Positions 7,335 to 14,670 of a stretch of 16,748 nt of DNA are shown piece by piece. This DNA is from Flavobacteriales bacterium (GTDB lineage Bacteria > Bacteroidota > Bacteroidia > Flavobacteriales_D > Sanyastnellaceae): assembly GCA_028825055.1 (NCBI GenBank), contig JAPKAW010000018.1, positions 1 to 16,748 on the forward strand, read 5' to 3'. Made by a program: the position numbers and the translations under genes. Within the stretch, counting starts at the first letter, position 1; the number at the start of each line of letters is the position of its first letter. The notes beneath the pieces are model-generated. The model did not search any database, was not told the DNA's origin, and saw nothing but the letters and a program-made list of their open reading frames with translations.

Positions 7335-9795
7335 GCTCTTCATCAAATCTAAAACGCCCAAGCGGGTGCCTGTCATATTGTGCCAAGGGATTTTCCGTGT
7401 CGCTTTGTGGATAAGCCTGCCCGGTTCCGTGCTAGCTCAAGGGGTGGATTCCGTGCAAGTTGTATCGCCTGTGAAGCCCGAAATGGCACCGGTGAATTGG
7501 GGGGCAAAGGACTCTACCCGCGTCATTGCTGAAACCTCAGAGGTGCAGTTGTTTGGTGAGGCATTTGTGGCCATGGATGATATCCGTTTGGAGGCAGACC
7601 GCATTGTTTACAACGCTAAGACTAATGAAGCCTGTGCCTTTGGGAGAAAAGATTCGCTCGGGGATTGGATTGGAAGGCCGGTCCTGAATCAAGGAGGGCA
7701 AACATTTGAGCAAGACGAGCTCTGTTTTGATTTGACCACTCGCCGCGGATTGAGCAAGCATGCCGTGACCATGCAAGGGGGTGCTGTGTTTCATGCTGGT
7801 GTAGCCAAGCGACAAAGCGATGAGCGAATTCATGTCTCGGATGCCAAATTCACGACGTGTGATGCTCCGAATCCTCACTATCATTTTCACATTCAACGTG
7901 CCATCATGGTGCCCGGTGAAAAAATTGTCTCTGGACCGTTCTATTTGAAATTTAGAAAAATACCCACTCCTTTGGCACTTCCATTTGGATGGTTTCCCAC
8001 ACCGCCCGAAAAACAAAGTCAAGGCTTATTGATGCCCGGATATGGTAACGGAGGGGCGTTGGGGTTTTTCTTGAAAGATTTGGGATACTATCTACCCTTG
8101 GGTGAACAAGCGGACACGCGCTTACTCGGAGATCTCTATTCCGGTGGGTCTTGGGCGCTTCGAAGCATTACCAATTACAATGTGCGCTACAAAGCATCAG
8201 GGAGTTTAAATCTGAGCTTTCAAAGATTACGGGATGGATTTGCAGGCGATCCGGACCTTTCGCTTCAGGACCAGTTCTTCGTGCGATGGAGCCACAATCA
8301 AGACAGCCGTGCACGTCCAAACAGTCGGTTTAGCAGCAGTGTCAATTTTGGATCGGCCAAAAATTTCCAAACGAATGTCACCAGCTCGCAGCAGGATTTT
8401 TTGTCCAACACCTTCCAATCAAGCGTGCAGTGGTCCAAATCATTCCCCGGAAAGCCGGTCAATTTGGCGGTGAGTGCGCGTCACTCCCAAAATTCCTTGA
8501 CGCACCAAGTGAATGTCACGTTGCCGTCGTTGACAGCGAATTTGCAACGAACGAGTATTTCAGACTTGCTGGGGTTGAAGAACAACCGCATTGGTTTGCT
8601 AGATGACATTGCAGTGAGTGCATCCACACGATTTGAGCAGATGCTCCAAGCTCCGGACAGTGTCTTTGCTGCGGGAGATTGGGGTTCAGTTGGCTTTCGC
8701 AATGGAATTAAGCATTCCGCTTCGGCCTCGAGTCAAATGCGATTGGGGTTCGTAAGCATTACGCCGAACTTTCAATACAACGAGTTTTGGTCATTTCAGC
8801 AGCTCGAAGGGCGCTTGGAGGAAGGAGATGACGGTATGATCGAACAGGTTTCAGATACGATTCAAGGATTCAATACAACCCGCGACTGGCGGCTTTCAAC
8901 CAATGCTTCAACGCGGTTTTATGGCACGTTTAATTTGGGGAAAAACGCCCGTTTGGCAGCCATAAGACACGTCGTGAGTCCGAGTGTCGGATTGAGCTAC
9001 ACACCGGAAAATAACCGAACGAAATTTGCGTCGCTAGGCGATGAATACTGGGAATACAACCCGTATCAATTGAACCGGTTCAATCCCCAGAACATTGGTG
9101 CTTCAGGCGCCGTCAACTTCTCCGTTTCTCAAAATTTGGAGGCAAAAGTGCGTGATCGCGAAACGGGGGAGACTCACAAGGTGCGGTTGATTGACAATTT
9201 GATCACATCTGCTAGCTACAACATGATGCGTGACTCGCTTAACCTGAGCGATATAAGTACACGGGCCAATACGGACTTGTTCAATAAGGTGCGCCTGAAT
9301 GTCGGTATTGTCCAGAGTCCTTATGATCGCGATTCAACCGGACAACGTGTCGATGTGTTTTTAAAGGATACCGGGAAGAACTGGCTCCGTATTTCGCGCG
9401 CAAATGCAGCGATAGGTTCCAATTTTCAGGGTGGAGAAAACACCGATTTCCCGTGGAATGTCCGGGTTGATTACAATTTGGACTTGCGCAATCAATGGAT
9501 GGTTCAGGATCAGCAGGATAGTCTTGTTATGACCCAGTCGGTGCGTGCTCGGGGTGGGGTAGAACTATTTGATCGTTGGCGAATCGACGTGAATACAGGC
9601 TACGATTTCATGCGAGAAGAGATGACTACCACCCAATTGGATGTCTACTGGGACCTCCACTGCTGGGAGCTCGCTGTCAATTGGGTGCCTTTTGGCTTGC
9701 GCCAAAGTTTTTATGTTCGTTTGAACATCAAGGCATCCATGTTGAAGGACTTGAAAGTTGAATACCGAAAGTATTCAGAACAAGGCTTTTTCTAA
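7333..9795 (+). CDS. lptD: LPS-assembly outer-membrane protein LptD
   Basis: An 820-residue outer-membrane protein of the Bacteroidota LptD type, which inserts lipopolysaccharide into the outer leaflet. The signal peptide ends at about VLAQ (33-36). An OstA/LptA-like beta-jellyroll follows (about 70-190), including RLEADRIVYN (85-94) and SDAKFTTCDAPNPHYHF (169-185), the conserved TTC-PHY element of this family. The rest (about 230-820) is a long beta-barrel ending in Phe, as expected for recognition by the Bam machinery. The frame stays open far upstream of 7333 only because it overlaps the amidase gene. I chose ATG 7333, which gives a basic n-region (KSKTPKR) before the hydrophobic core. GTG 7366 and TTG 7378 are alternatives, the last giving a neat 20-residue signal peptide. 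It converges on the small minus-strand gene with a 7 bp gap. No LptE is in view. Confidence 0.9.
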   Translation: MLFIKSKTPKRVPVILCQGIFRVALWISLPGSVLAQGVDSVQVVSPVKPEMAPVNWGAKDSTRVIAETSEVQLFGEAFVAMDDIRLEADRIVYNAKTNEACAFGRKDSLGDWIGRPVLNQGGQTFEQDELCFDLTTRRGLSKHAVTMQGGAVFHAGVAKRQSDERIHVSDAKFTTCDAPNPHYHFHIQRAIMVPGEKIVSGPFYLKFRKIPTPLALPFGWFPTPPEKQSQGLLMPGYGNGGALGFFLKDLGYYLPLGEQADTRLLGDLYSGGSWALRSITNYNVRYKASGSLNLSFQRLRDGFAGDPDLSLQDQFFVRWSHNQDSRARPNSRFSSSVNFGSAKNFQTNVTSSQQDFLSNTFQSSVQWSKSFPGKPVNLAVSARHSQNSLTHQVNVTLPSLTANLQRTSISDLLGLKNNRIGLLDDIAVSASTRFEQMLQAPDSVFAAGDWGSVGFRNGIKHSASASSQMRLGFVSITPNFQYNEFWSFQQLEGRLEEGDDGMIEQVSDTIQGFNTTRDWRLSTNASTRFYGTFNLGKNARLAAIRHVVSPSVGLSYTPENNRTKFASLGDEYWEYNPYQLNRFNPQNIGASGAVNFSVSQNLEAKVRDRETGETHKVRLIDNLITSASYNMMRDSLNLSDISTRANTDLFNKVRLNVGIVQSPYDRDSTGQRVDVFLKDTGKNWLRISRANAAIGSNFQGGENTDFPWNVRVDYNLDLRNQWMVQDQQDSLVMTQSVRARGGVELFDRWRIDVNTGYDFMREEMTTTQLDVYWDLHCWELAVNWVPFGLRQSFYVRLNIKASMLKDLKVEYRKYSEQGFF
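7344..7351 (-). promoter_or_regulatory. Candidate -7 box for the amidase operon
   Basis: TAGATTTG on the minus strand matches the Bacteroidota -7 consensus TAnnTTTG exactly. It lies 9 bp before the ATG chosen for the amidase, so the transcript would have a leader of only a few bases. No clear -33 TTG is seen at the usual distance. About eight matches are expected by chance in this window over both strands, so position is the main support. Confidence 0.3.
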
Positions 9796-9802
9796 CGGCA
9801 GA

Positions 9803-9967
9803 TCATCGCATCCACCAGCGCACGGTCATGACCGCGAGGCAAATCAAAAAAAGCAAGAAGCTGATTTTATTGACGCCATGCATGAGGCGCAAACTGGTGC
9901 CTACGTTTTCGTCTCGATGAAACAAGTTCATCGGATTCAAATAGTACAGGATTTTTTTTAGAAACAT
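9803..9967 (-). CDS. Small single-pass membrane protein (DUF6728-like)
   Basis: A 54-residue protein with a basic N-terminus (FLKKILYYLNP), a central NVGTSLRLMHGVNKIS motif and one membrane helix (SFLLFLICLAVMTV) ending in RWWMR. The LRxMHGxNKIS element and length recall a small family of unknown function in Bacteroidota that I believe is DUF6728; this is from memory, not a search. I chose ATG 9967, 19 bp after the ridA stop. A start at 10006 would overlap ridA by 20 bp and add 13 residues unlike the family. It is probably co-transcribed with ridA, and its stop lies 7 bp from the lptD stop on the other strand. Confidence 0.7.
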   Translation of the reverse strand: MFLKKILYYLNPMNLFHRDENVGTSLRLMHGVNKISFLLFLICLAVMTVRWWMR

Positions 9968-9986
9968 GGCTTTGAATTTAGGGCGT

Positions 9987-10370
9987 TCAGCGATTACGGT
10001 GTGCAATCACGGAAATTTCGACTCGGGCACCTTTGGGCAGCCCTTTCACAAATACAGCCTCTCGTGCTGGGTATGGTTTGGGCAAGTGGTCTCTATACGT
10101 GGCATCCATTGCGGCATAATCCGCTGAGTCAATTAAAAACACCGTGGCTTTGACTACATGTTGAAGGCCTAAACCAGCTGCCTCCAAAACACGTTGGACA
10201 TTGGAGATGCTCTGCGCGGTCGCAGATTCAATGGTTTCAGAGACCAAGTCACCGCTTGCAGGATCGATAGGAATTTGTCCGCTGACAAACAGCAATTCAC
10301 CCGCTTCAACAGCTTGACTATAGGCCGCAACGGGCTTAGCTGCGTTGGATGAATGAATCGTCTTTGTCAT
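9987..10370 (-). CDS. ridA: RidA family enamine/imine deaminase
   Basis: A 127-residue protein, the standard length of the YjgF/YER057c/UK114 family. RidA hydrolyses reactive 2-aminoacrylate and related enamines/imines made by PLP enzymes, protecting the cell from damage. Visible family features are SQAVEAGELLFVSGQIPIDP (18-37), the substrate-binding Arg103 in YPAREAV (equivalent to E. coli RidA Arg105), and Glu118 in GARVEISVIA (equivalent to Glu120). The usual VEVA after the Arg motif is VFVK here, a mild departure. The start is ATG. The gene diverges from the trpG/pabA-like gene with 51 bp between start codons and is followed by the small membrane protein on the same strand. Confidence 0.93.
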   Translation of the reverse strand: MTKTIHSSNAAKPVAAYSQAVEAGELLFVSGQIPIDPASGDLVSETIESATAQSISNVQRVLEAAGLGLQHVVKATVFLIDSADYAAMDATYRDHLPKPYPAREAVFVKGLPKGARVEISVIAHRNR

Positions 10371-10421
10371 AATGCGAAACTACGCAGGGATTTCCCACCT
10401 TTGCACGAATGCATCGAGGCC

Positions 10422-11063
10422 ATGCGGATTTTACTCATTGACAACTACGATTCCTTTACTTGGAATTTGCAACATCTTCTCGTCTCCAATGGGGCCCGAG
10501 TCGACGTGTACCGCAACGATGAAGTTTTCCCTGCAGGCGTGGTGCATTATGACGGCATGGTTCTTTCGCCCGGACCGGGGCTTCCTGATGAAGCCGGCCA
10601 GCTGATGCGCATCATTACGGTCGCCTCTGCCCATGCTATCCCAGTGTTGGGTGTTTGCTTGGGGATGCAGGCAATCGCTCAACATTACGGTGCTACGCTG
10701 CTCAACTTGGATGAGGTGCTGCACGGACGCACAACCCCAGTTGTCAGTATGATCTCTGAAGGTATTTTTGACGGGTTGGAAGTGCCCTGTGAAGTAGGAC
10801 ACTACCACAGTTGGGTGGTAGATGAGTTGGATTTTCCTGCAAATCTGGAAATTACGGCACGCAATGCATCTGGATTACCCATGGCCTTGCGCCACCGTGC
10901 GTTGCCGATCGAAGCCGTTCAATTCCATCCGGAATCTGTTCTGACTCCAAGTGGTCCGCAGATGGTGAGCAATTGGTTGGATGGCGTGGAGAGATACCGT
11001 TGCGTTCATCCTGTTGTGCCTTCGACAGCGCGACTTTGGATGGGCGAGCCAACGGACGACTAA
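10422..11063 (+). CDS. Glutamine amidotransferase of anthranilate / aminodeoxychorismate synthase (TrpG/PabA)
   Basis: A 213-residue class I glutamine amidotransferase that releases ammonia from glutamine for its chorismate-using partner (TrpE or PabB). It opens with LLIDNYDSFTWNL, a family hallmark. It has the oxyanion segment LSPGPGLPDEAG (48-59), nucleophile Cys79 in GVCLGMQA, GHYHSWVV (126-133), and the rest of the triad, H169 and E171, in AVQFHPES. ATG 10422 is chosen because MRILLIDNYDS is the usual N-terminus; the frame could extend to 10353, inside ridA. The gene stands alone, with no trpE or pabB beside it, so tryptophan and folate roles cannot be told apart from sequence. The tail after about residue 188 is slightly longer than typical. 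Many bacteria use one such subunit for both pathways. Confidence 0.9.
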   Translation: MRILLIDNYDSFTWNLQHLLVSNGARVDVYRNDEVFPAGVVHYDGMVLSPGPGLPDEAGQLMRIITVASAHAIPVLGVCLGMQAIAQHYGATLLNLDEVLHGRTTPVVSMISEGIFDGLEVPCEVGHYHSWVVDELDFPANLEITARNASGLPMALRHRALPIEAVQFHPESVLTPSGPQMVSNWLDGVERYRCVHPVVPSTARLWMGEPTDD

Positions 11064-11082
11064 TCCGTCAGAAGCACGCAAC

Positions 11083-11121
11083 AAAAAACCCCCTCCAAGC
11101 AATGCTCGAAGGGGGTCTTGT
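11083..11121. terminator. Bidirectional intrinsic terminator between convergent genes
   Basis: ACCCCCT (11088-11094) pairs with AGGGGGT (11110-11116), and AGC/GCT pair inside (11098-11100 with 11104-11106, loop AAT). On the minus strand the stem is followed directly by TTTTTTG, a strong intrinsic terminator for the lipoprotein operon ending at 11140. On the plus strand the tail TCTTGTTATT is weaker but could serve the TrpG/PabA gene ending at 11063. Confidence 0.85.
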
Positions 11122-11139
11122 TATTGCGGTTGCAGGTGA

Positions 11140-11721
11140 TCAGTCCTCCCTATAGGTTGACATCACCTCTTCAAAAGTGTCTTTGAACTGGTCGTAATTG
11201 TATTCAGCGCGAATGCGTTCTTCTTGCTTCAATCCATCTACGTATGCGTCAGCAATGTTTTGGCCGCTCAACTCAATGGCCAAGTAGGCGATGAATTTTG
11301 AGCCTTCTGCCATGGTGAGTTCTTGGCAGATTGTGATTGCTCCAGTAAGCTTCTTGTTGACGATGGTCCGTGAGAGTTCGTTGAACTTGCTCGTGGCTTC
11401 CTCTGTCGTATTGAAACCCAATTGAGTGGCTTGATTTTCAGCGACAATTTCGATCGTTGCTTCAACGGCTCGAGCAAGCGTTGCTTCGGCATTTTGTCGA
11501 GCGATTTTCTTGGCGATTTCACGTTGAGGACTGCTTCCGGTCGCAGAAGCTCGAAAGTATTCTCCATTGGTCAAGAATTCCGGTCCGGAACAATATTCAA
11601 CAATGCGAACTTCTCCCCGGCTATCCGGTGTTGAAGTTGTTTCTTTTTCTCCTTTACAACCTGTGAAGGCTAAAGCTAGCACGGCAAAAGAAACGGTGAG
11701 GGTTTGGATAGATTTTATCAT
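11140..11721 (-). CDS. Small lipoprotein, LPP20-like
   Basis: A 193-residue predicted lipoprotein. A short basic n-region and hydrophobic core (VSFAVLALAF) lead to the lipobox FTGC with Cys22. After a linker comes an amphipathic helix rich in Ala (about 66-96, REIAKKIARQNAEATLARAV), as in LPP20-type lipoproteins where an A-rich helix packs on a small sheet. A further helix pair follows and then an acidic C-terminus. ATG 11721 gives the standard signal peptide; 11736 and 11766 are upstream alternatives. It is the third gene of a co-directional lipoprotein set, 68 bp after the previous stop, and ends at the strong hairpin terminator. Function unknown. The LPP20 match is by pattern, and the core is shorter than in its neighbour. 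Confidence 0.75.
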   Translation of the reverse strand: MIKSIQTLTVSFAVLALAFTGCKGEKETTSTPDSRGEVRIVEYCSGPEFLTNGEYFRASATGSSPQREIAKKIARQNAEATLARAVEATIEIVAENQATQLGFNTTEEATSKFNELSRTIVNKKLTGAITICQELTMAEGSKFIAYLAIELSGQNIADAYVDGLKQEERIRAEYNYDQFKDTFEEVMSTYRED

Positions 11722-11789
11722 AAGGGGGTTGATCATTGATTGTAATAGTGCCAATAAGCGTGCCAAAGTTTGACGGGGAAATTAGTCAT

Positions 11790-13175
11790 TTATTGGTAGA
11801 GCGACTTTAAAAGTTCTTGAATGAAAACGCCTTGAATTTCAACTTGAGCTTTGAGATACGCTTCTTCGTGGGCGGCGGCCCAATTTAGCTGCACTCCTTT
11901 TACGCTTTGAAGATTGCGTTGTAAGATAGCTTCGCCTTCGACGGTTTCTAGAACAATTTGAGCATCCAAGAAGGCGGTGTAAAAGCCACTTGAGGATCCT
12001 CCGCGTCGCGTGTCTGATTGAAGAGTGAGTTTTAAATCAGCATCTGCCGTGCGATTAACCCATTGTATTCCTGCGTCATTCAAACCCTGTGCCAAAGCAT
12101 TACGGAGTCGGGTTTGGTCTGACTTCTTACCTGCAACGGACTCGTTTGATTGGATGAAAACAGCGGGTGGTGGGAGTTCAATGGTCCACGATTGATTGGG
12201 ATTGATCAAACTGCCGATGAGTGCAGCCGCCTTTGATTTTTGTAGAGCGGGCATCAGCTCATCCAATGGGATAGTGGCTTTTAGCTCACTTCGCAGTAGC
12301 CCAGATTCAAACCCTTCAAGCCGGACCTCAGACCAGCCATCTTCTCCAGTGGTCAATTCGACCTTCCGCGGCAAGGTTCCTCGGCTGTAAGTCCATTCAA
12401 TGGGGATTCCAGCAATCGCATTGCCATTGTATACCGCCTGGCACCCTGCTGTTCCGGTATACCGTTGTTGAAACTCAAGTGTGACTTTCGTTGATTGTCC
12501 GATCAGGTTTAATCCGTTGACAATCCCACTAATGCCATCGAGGCATGCCCGGTCTAAGGCAATGGTTTCTCCCGCTGGAGTCTTCCAAAAATTGATCTCA
12601 CCCCAATACGTTTCCAGTGATTCTAAACTTCGTACAAATCGGTCCAAAGCTTGTCGAAGATCATTTTGGGTGACGGCATCTTGTGCCGAGAGCCAATAGT
12701 CACCCGCAAGTTCCATAGCAGCACTTTTTCGCTCATTTCGGATCCGTTCGTATGTTGATTGACTCAAACGATAATAGGCCCAAACGTCGGTCTCATCTTC
12801 ATAGTAGCCAACGCGTTCGTACCCTTCCAAGTCTTCTGCTGAAGAGCTGGTAATGGTCTCAGAAAAACTTTGACCAGCAATGCCTTGAAATTGACTGGAG
12901 TGCAGTACCGATTTTGAATCAATGCTCACTCGAATTTGACCCGCGAGCTCAGCCAAAGCCTGTCTTTGCGCCCGTTCGGCGGCATCGGTAGGGAACTGTA
13001 TCTTGTTTGCGCTGGCAACGCCAATATAGTATCCCGGAACTTGAGGGCGTTGCTCAATCCATGTGGGCAAGGGCTCAGCCAACTCTTTTGTTCCCGAGCA
13101 AGCACTCAGGATGGTTAGGCAAGCGAAAAGCCAAATCCAATGGAAGGGCAACGAAGAATAAGTAGTAACGCTCAT
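11790..13175 (-). CDS. LPP20-family lipoprotein with Ig-like insert
   Basis: A 461-residue lipoprotein with lipobox LSAC (Cys26). The mature part opens with PTWIEQRPQVPGYYIGVASA (37-56), the LPP20-type 'PxW...GVA' start. An Ala-rich helix (64-82) and strands follow to about residue 145, then a helical stretch (146-200). Around 245-305 a beta-rich segment (GIPIEWTYSRGTLP, TTGEDGWSEVRL) looks Ig-like, perhaps Big_1/carboxypeptidase-regulatory type. The C-terminal part (about 350-461) has an ADLKLTLQSDTRRGGSSSGF-like pattern, as in CsgG/FlgT-type domains that detect or assemble outer-membrane partners. ATG 13175 overlaps the stop of the upstream gene as ATGA, implying translational coupling. Proteins of this layout occur widely in Bacteroidota without known function. 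FlgP of Vibrio and Campylobacter, an LPP20 protein, is the nearest one I know with a role. Confidence 0.8.
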   Translation of the reverse strand: MSVTTYSSLPFHWIWLFACLTILSACSGTKELAEPLPTWIEQRPQVPGYYIGVASANKIQFPTDAAERAQRQALAELAGQIRVSIDSKSVLHSSQFQGIAGQSFSETITSSSAEDLEGYERVGYYEDETDVWAYYRLSQSTYERIRNERKSAAMELAGDYWLSAQDAVTQNDLRQALDRFVRSLESLETYWGEINFWKTPAGETIALDRACLDGISGIVNGLNLIGQSTKVTLEFQQRYTGTAGCQAVYNGNAIAGIPIEWTYSRGTLPRKVELTTGEDGWSEVRLEGFESGLLRSELKATIPLDELMPALQKSKAAALIGSLINPNQSWTIELPPPAVFIQSNESVAGKKSDQTRLRNALAQGLNDAGIQWVNRTADADLKLTLQSDTRRGGSSSGFYTAFLDAQIVLETVEGEAILQRNLQSVKGVQLNWAAAHEEAYLKAQVEIQGVFIQELLKSLYQ

Positions 13176-14542
13176 GGGATCAATAGCTGCAATTCGTTTT
13201 CAATCTGGCCTCGAATGGAAAGAGAGAGGGCTTCAACGGTCGTGTTGACCATCACAGATTCTGCGGACAATTCGCGGCGGGCATTGAGGAGTGCCGCCAA
13301 TTTGTTTTTTCCCAAACGATGGACGCCGCCTAACTTGTTGGAAGGGTAGATGTTGCTCTGATCCCCTTGGTATGCTGCATAAAGAATAGCATCTGAACGT
13401 TCACTGGTCACCATTTCAGACATCAAGTTTTGTCCTGTTTCTAAAGAGATTAAGGTAACTCGGAACGTAATGCGCACCTGACGACTTGCTGAATATTCGC
13501 TGTATGGAACAGGGCGAAATTTTTTGTCATAGACTTTTTTTCCGTCTTCTGTAATTCTCGCTACCCGGTAGCTTTCATGGCCTTGCTTATTCAATCTTTT
13601 CAATCCGGACGTCACCACTTCGCAGTCCACGACCTGACCTTTCAAGAGTGTTTTGGCTCCCAAAAGCTCGCCCACTTCGACCACGGAATTTGAATTCAAT
13701 AAGCCACTCAGAGCGAGTTGCTGCTCTTGTAAGATCAAGGCTTGGTTTTCACGGTCCACAATTTCTAGAAACGGGTCACTGGATTTCGTCAAGGCTTGTT
13801 CGACGTATGAACGAAATTTCGACTCCAATCCAGCGCGGGTTGTTCCATTTTCAAAAGGAAGCAATGCAAGAGTGAATTGGCCTTTGGACAAGGCCTCTTT
13901 GCGCAATTCTTCAGCTTCTTTGAATTGGGGGTCTTCCGCGACAACATCGGAGAATAGCGCGTGAGCCGATCGCCATTGCTGCTGCTCAAAGTGTTTCATG
14001 GCATCGCGATACCGGGGCTCACAATACGCAATTTGTGCCCATCTCTCCGCTTCTTCGAATCCAGGGTCTAGTCGCACGACTTCATTAAACGCGGTGAGTG
14101 CTTCTTGGAACATTTCATCCTCTAGTGACTCCATTCCTGCGTCATACAGCTCTTGAATGTGTGTGATTCGAACATCTTTGAAGGCCTGTTTTGTGGATTC
14201 TAAAATCAACAAATCAATTCCAGCGCGTGCAACATATTCGACGTATTGAGCGGCCTCTTCATAGGCGACAACCGCTTCGGGAAGGCTCCCCGCAATATTT
14301 GCCTGCTCGAATCGGTCAATTTTCGTATTCAATACCCACTGGCCTGAGCGTTGCAGTGCTACTAGCGCGTCGGCATTGCTGCGGTCTTTCATTGCCGCTG
14401 TGAAATAGAAGTTCGCGGCTTGTTCCATCAATCCAACATCTTCCATCTTCTGTCCTCTTTTTACAAAAGCTTTCGACCCATTGCACCCCCCTAAGAAAAG
14501 GGCGAAGAGGCAAAAGAGGAAAGAAGTGAGCAGCCGCCGCAT
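13172..14542 (-). CDS. TPR lipoprotein fused to a CsgG/LpoB-like domain
   Basis: A 456-residue lipoprotein: signal peptide, lipobox LGGC with Cys20. Residues about 35-220 are helical TPR-like repeats; 132-165 (ELYDAGMESLEDEMFQEALT, then FNEVVRLDPGFEEA) and 179-212 are the clearest. From about 222 the pattern TLALLPFENGTT, then SYVEQALTKSSDPFLEIVDR, LSGLLN and GELLGAKTLLKGQVVD matches the CsgG/LpoB/FlgO fold: a strand with 'PFxN', an amphipathic helix, 'lvdR...l..i..e..l..sG', and 'lGAdyll.G.v'. The predicted location is the periplasmic face of the outer membrane. It is the first gene of the three-lipoprotein set, overlaps the next by ATGA, and diverges from the saccharopine dehydrogenase gene with 128 bp between starts. 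Roles known for the fold include pore formation (CsgG), PBP1B activation (LpoB) and flagellar collar support (FlgO); which applies here cannot be told. Confidence 0.8.
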   Translation of the reverse strand: MRRLLTSFLFCLFALFLGGCNGSKAFVKRGQKMEDVGLMEQAANFYFTAAMKDRSNADALVALQRSGQWVLNTKIDRFEQANIAGSLPEAVVAYEEAAQYVEYVARAGIDLLILESTKQAFKDVRITHIQELYDAGMESLEDEMFQEALTAFNEVVRLDPGFEEAERWAQIAYCEPRYRDAMKHFEQQQWRSAHALFSDVVAEDPQFKEAEELRKEALSKGQFTLALLPFENGTTRAGLESKFRSYVEQALTKSSDPFLEIVDRENQALILQEQQLALSGLLNSNSVVEVGELLGAKTLLKGQVVDCEVVTSGLKRLNKQGHESYRVARITEDGKKVYDKKFRPVPYSEYSASRQVRITFRVTLISLETGQNLMSEMVTSERSDAILYAAYQGDQSNIYPSNKLGGVHRLGKNKLAALLNARRELSAESVMVNTTVEALSLSIRGQIENELQLLIP

Positions 14543-14670
14543 GATTTAATTAGATATAGAATATAAACGGTCTAAGAATGTGCAATTTAAGGGCATCCTC
14601 ATTTGTTCAAAGCGAATTTCATGCCAAGCTTTTGCTCGCTTTGTGCTAGGCTTTCTAGCTTAGCGTTCTT
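14543..14670. promoter_or_regulatory. Divergent intergenic region, probable promoters
   Basis: The 128 bp between two divergent genes must hold both promoters. It is AT-rich next to the lipoprotein start (TTAATTAGATATAGAATATA). A TTTG at 14602-14605 stands 21 bp before AGCTTTTG (14627-14634), a poor -7 match. TCGCTTTG (14636-14643) has one mismatch to TAnnTTTG. No perfect box on either strand, so no exact promoter is called. Confidence 0.4.

Noticed and set aside
10396..10403. CACCTTTG as -7 box of the TrpG/PabA gene
   Set aside because: One mismatch to TAnnTTTG at the important first T and no -33 element; chance matches of this quality are common.
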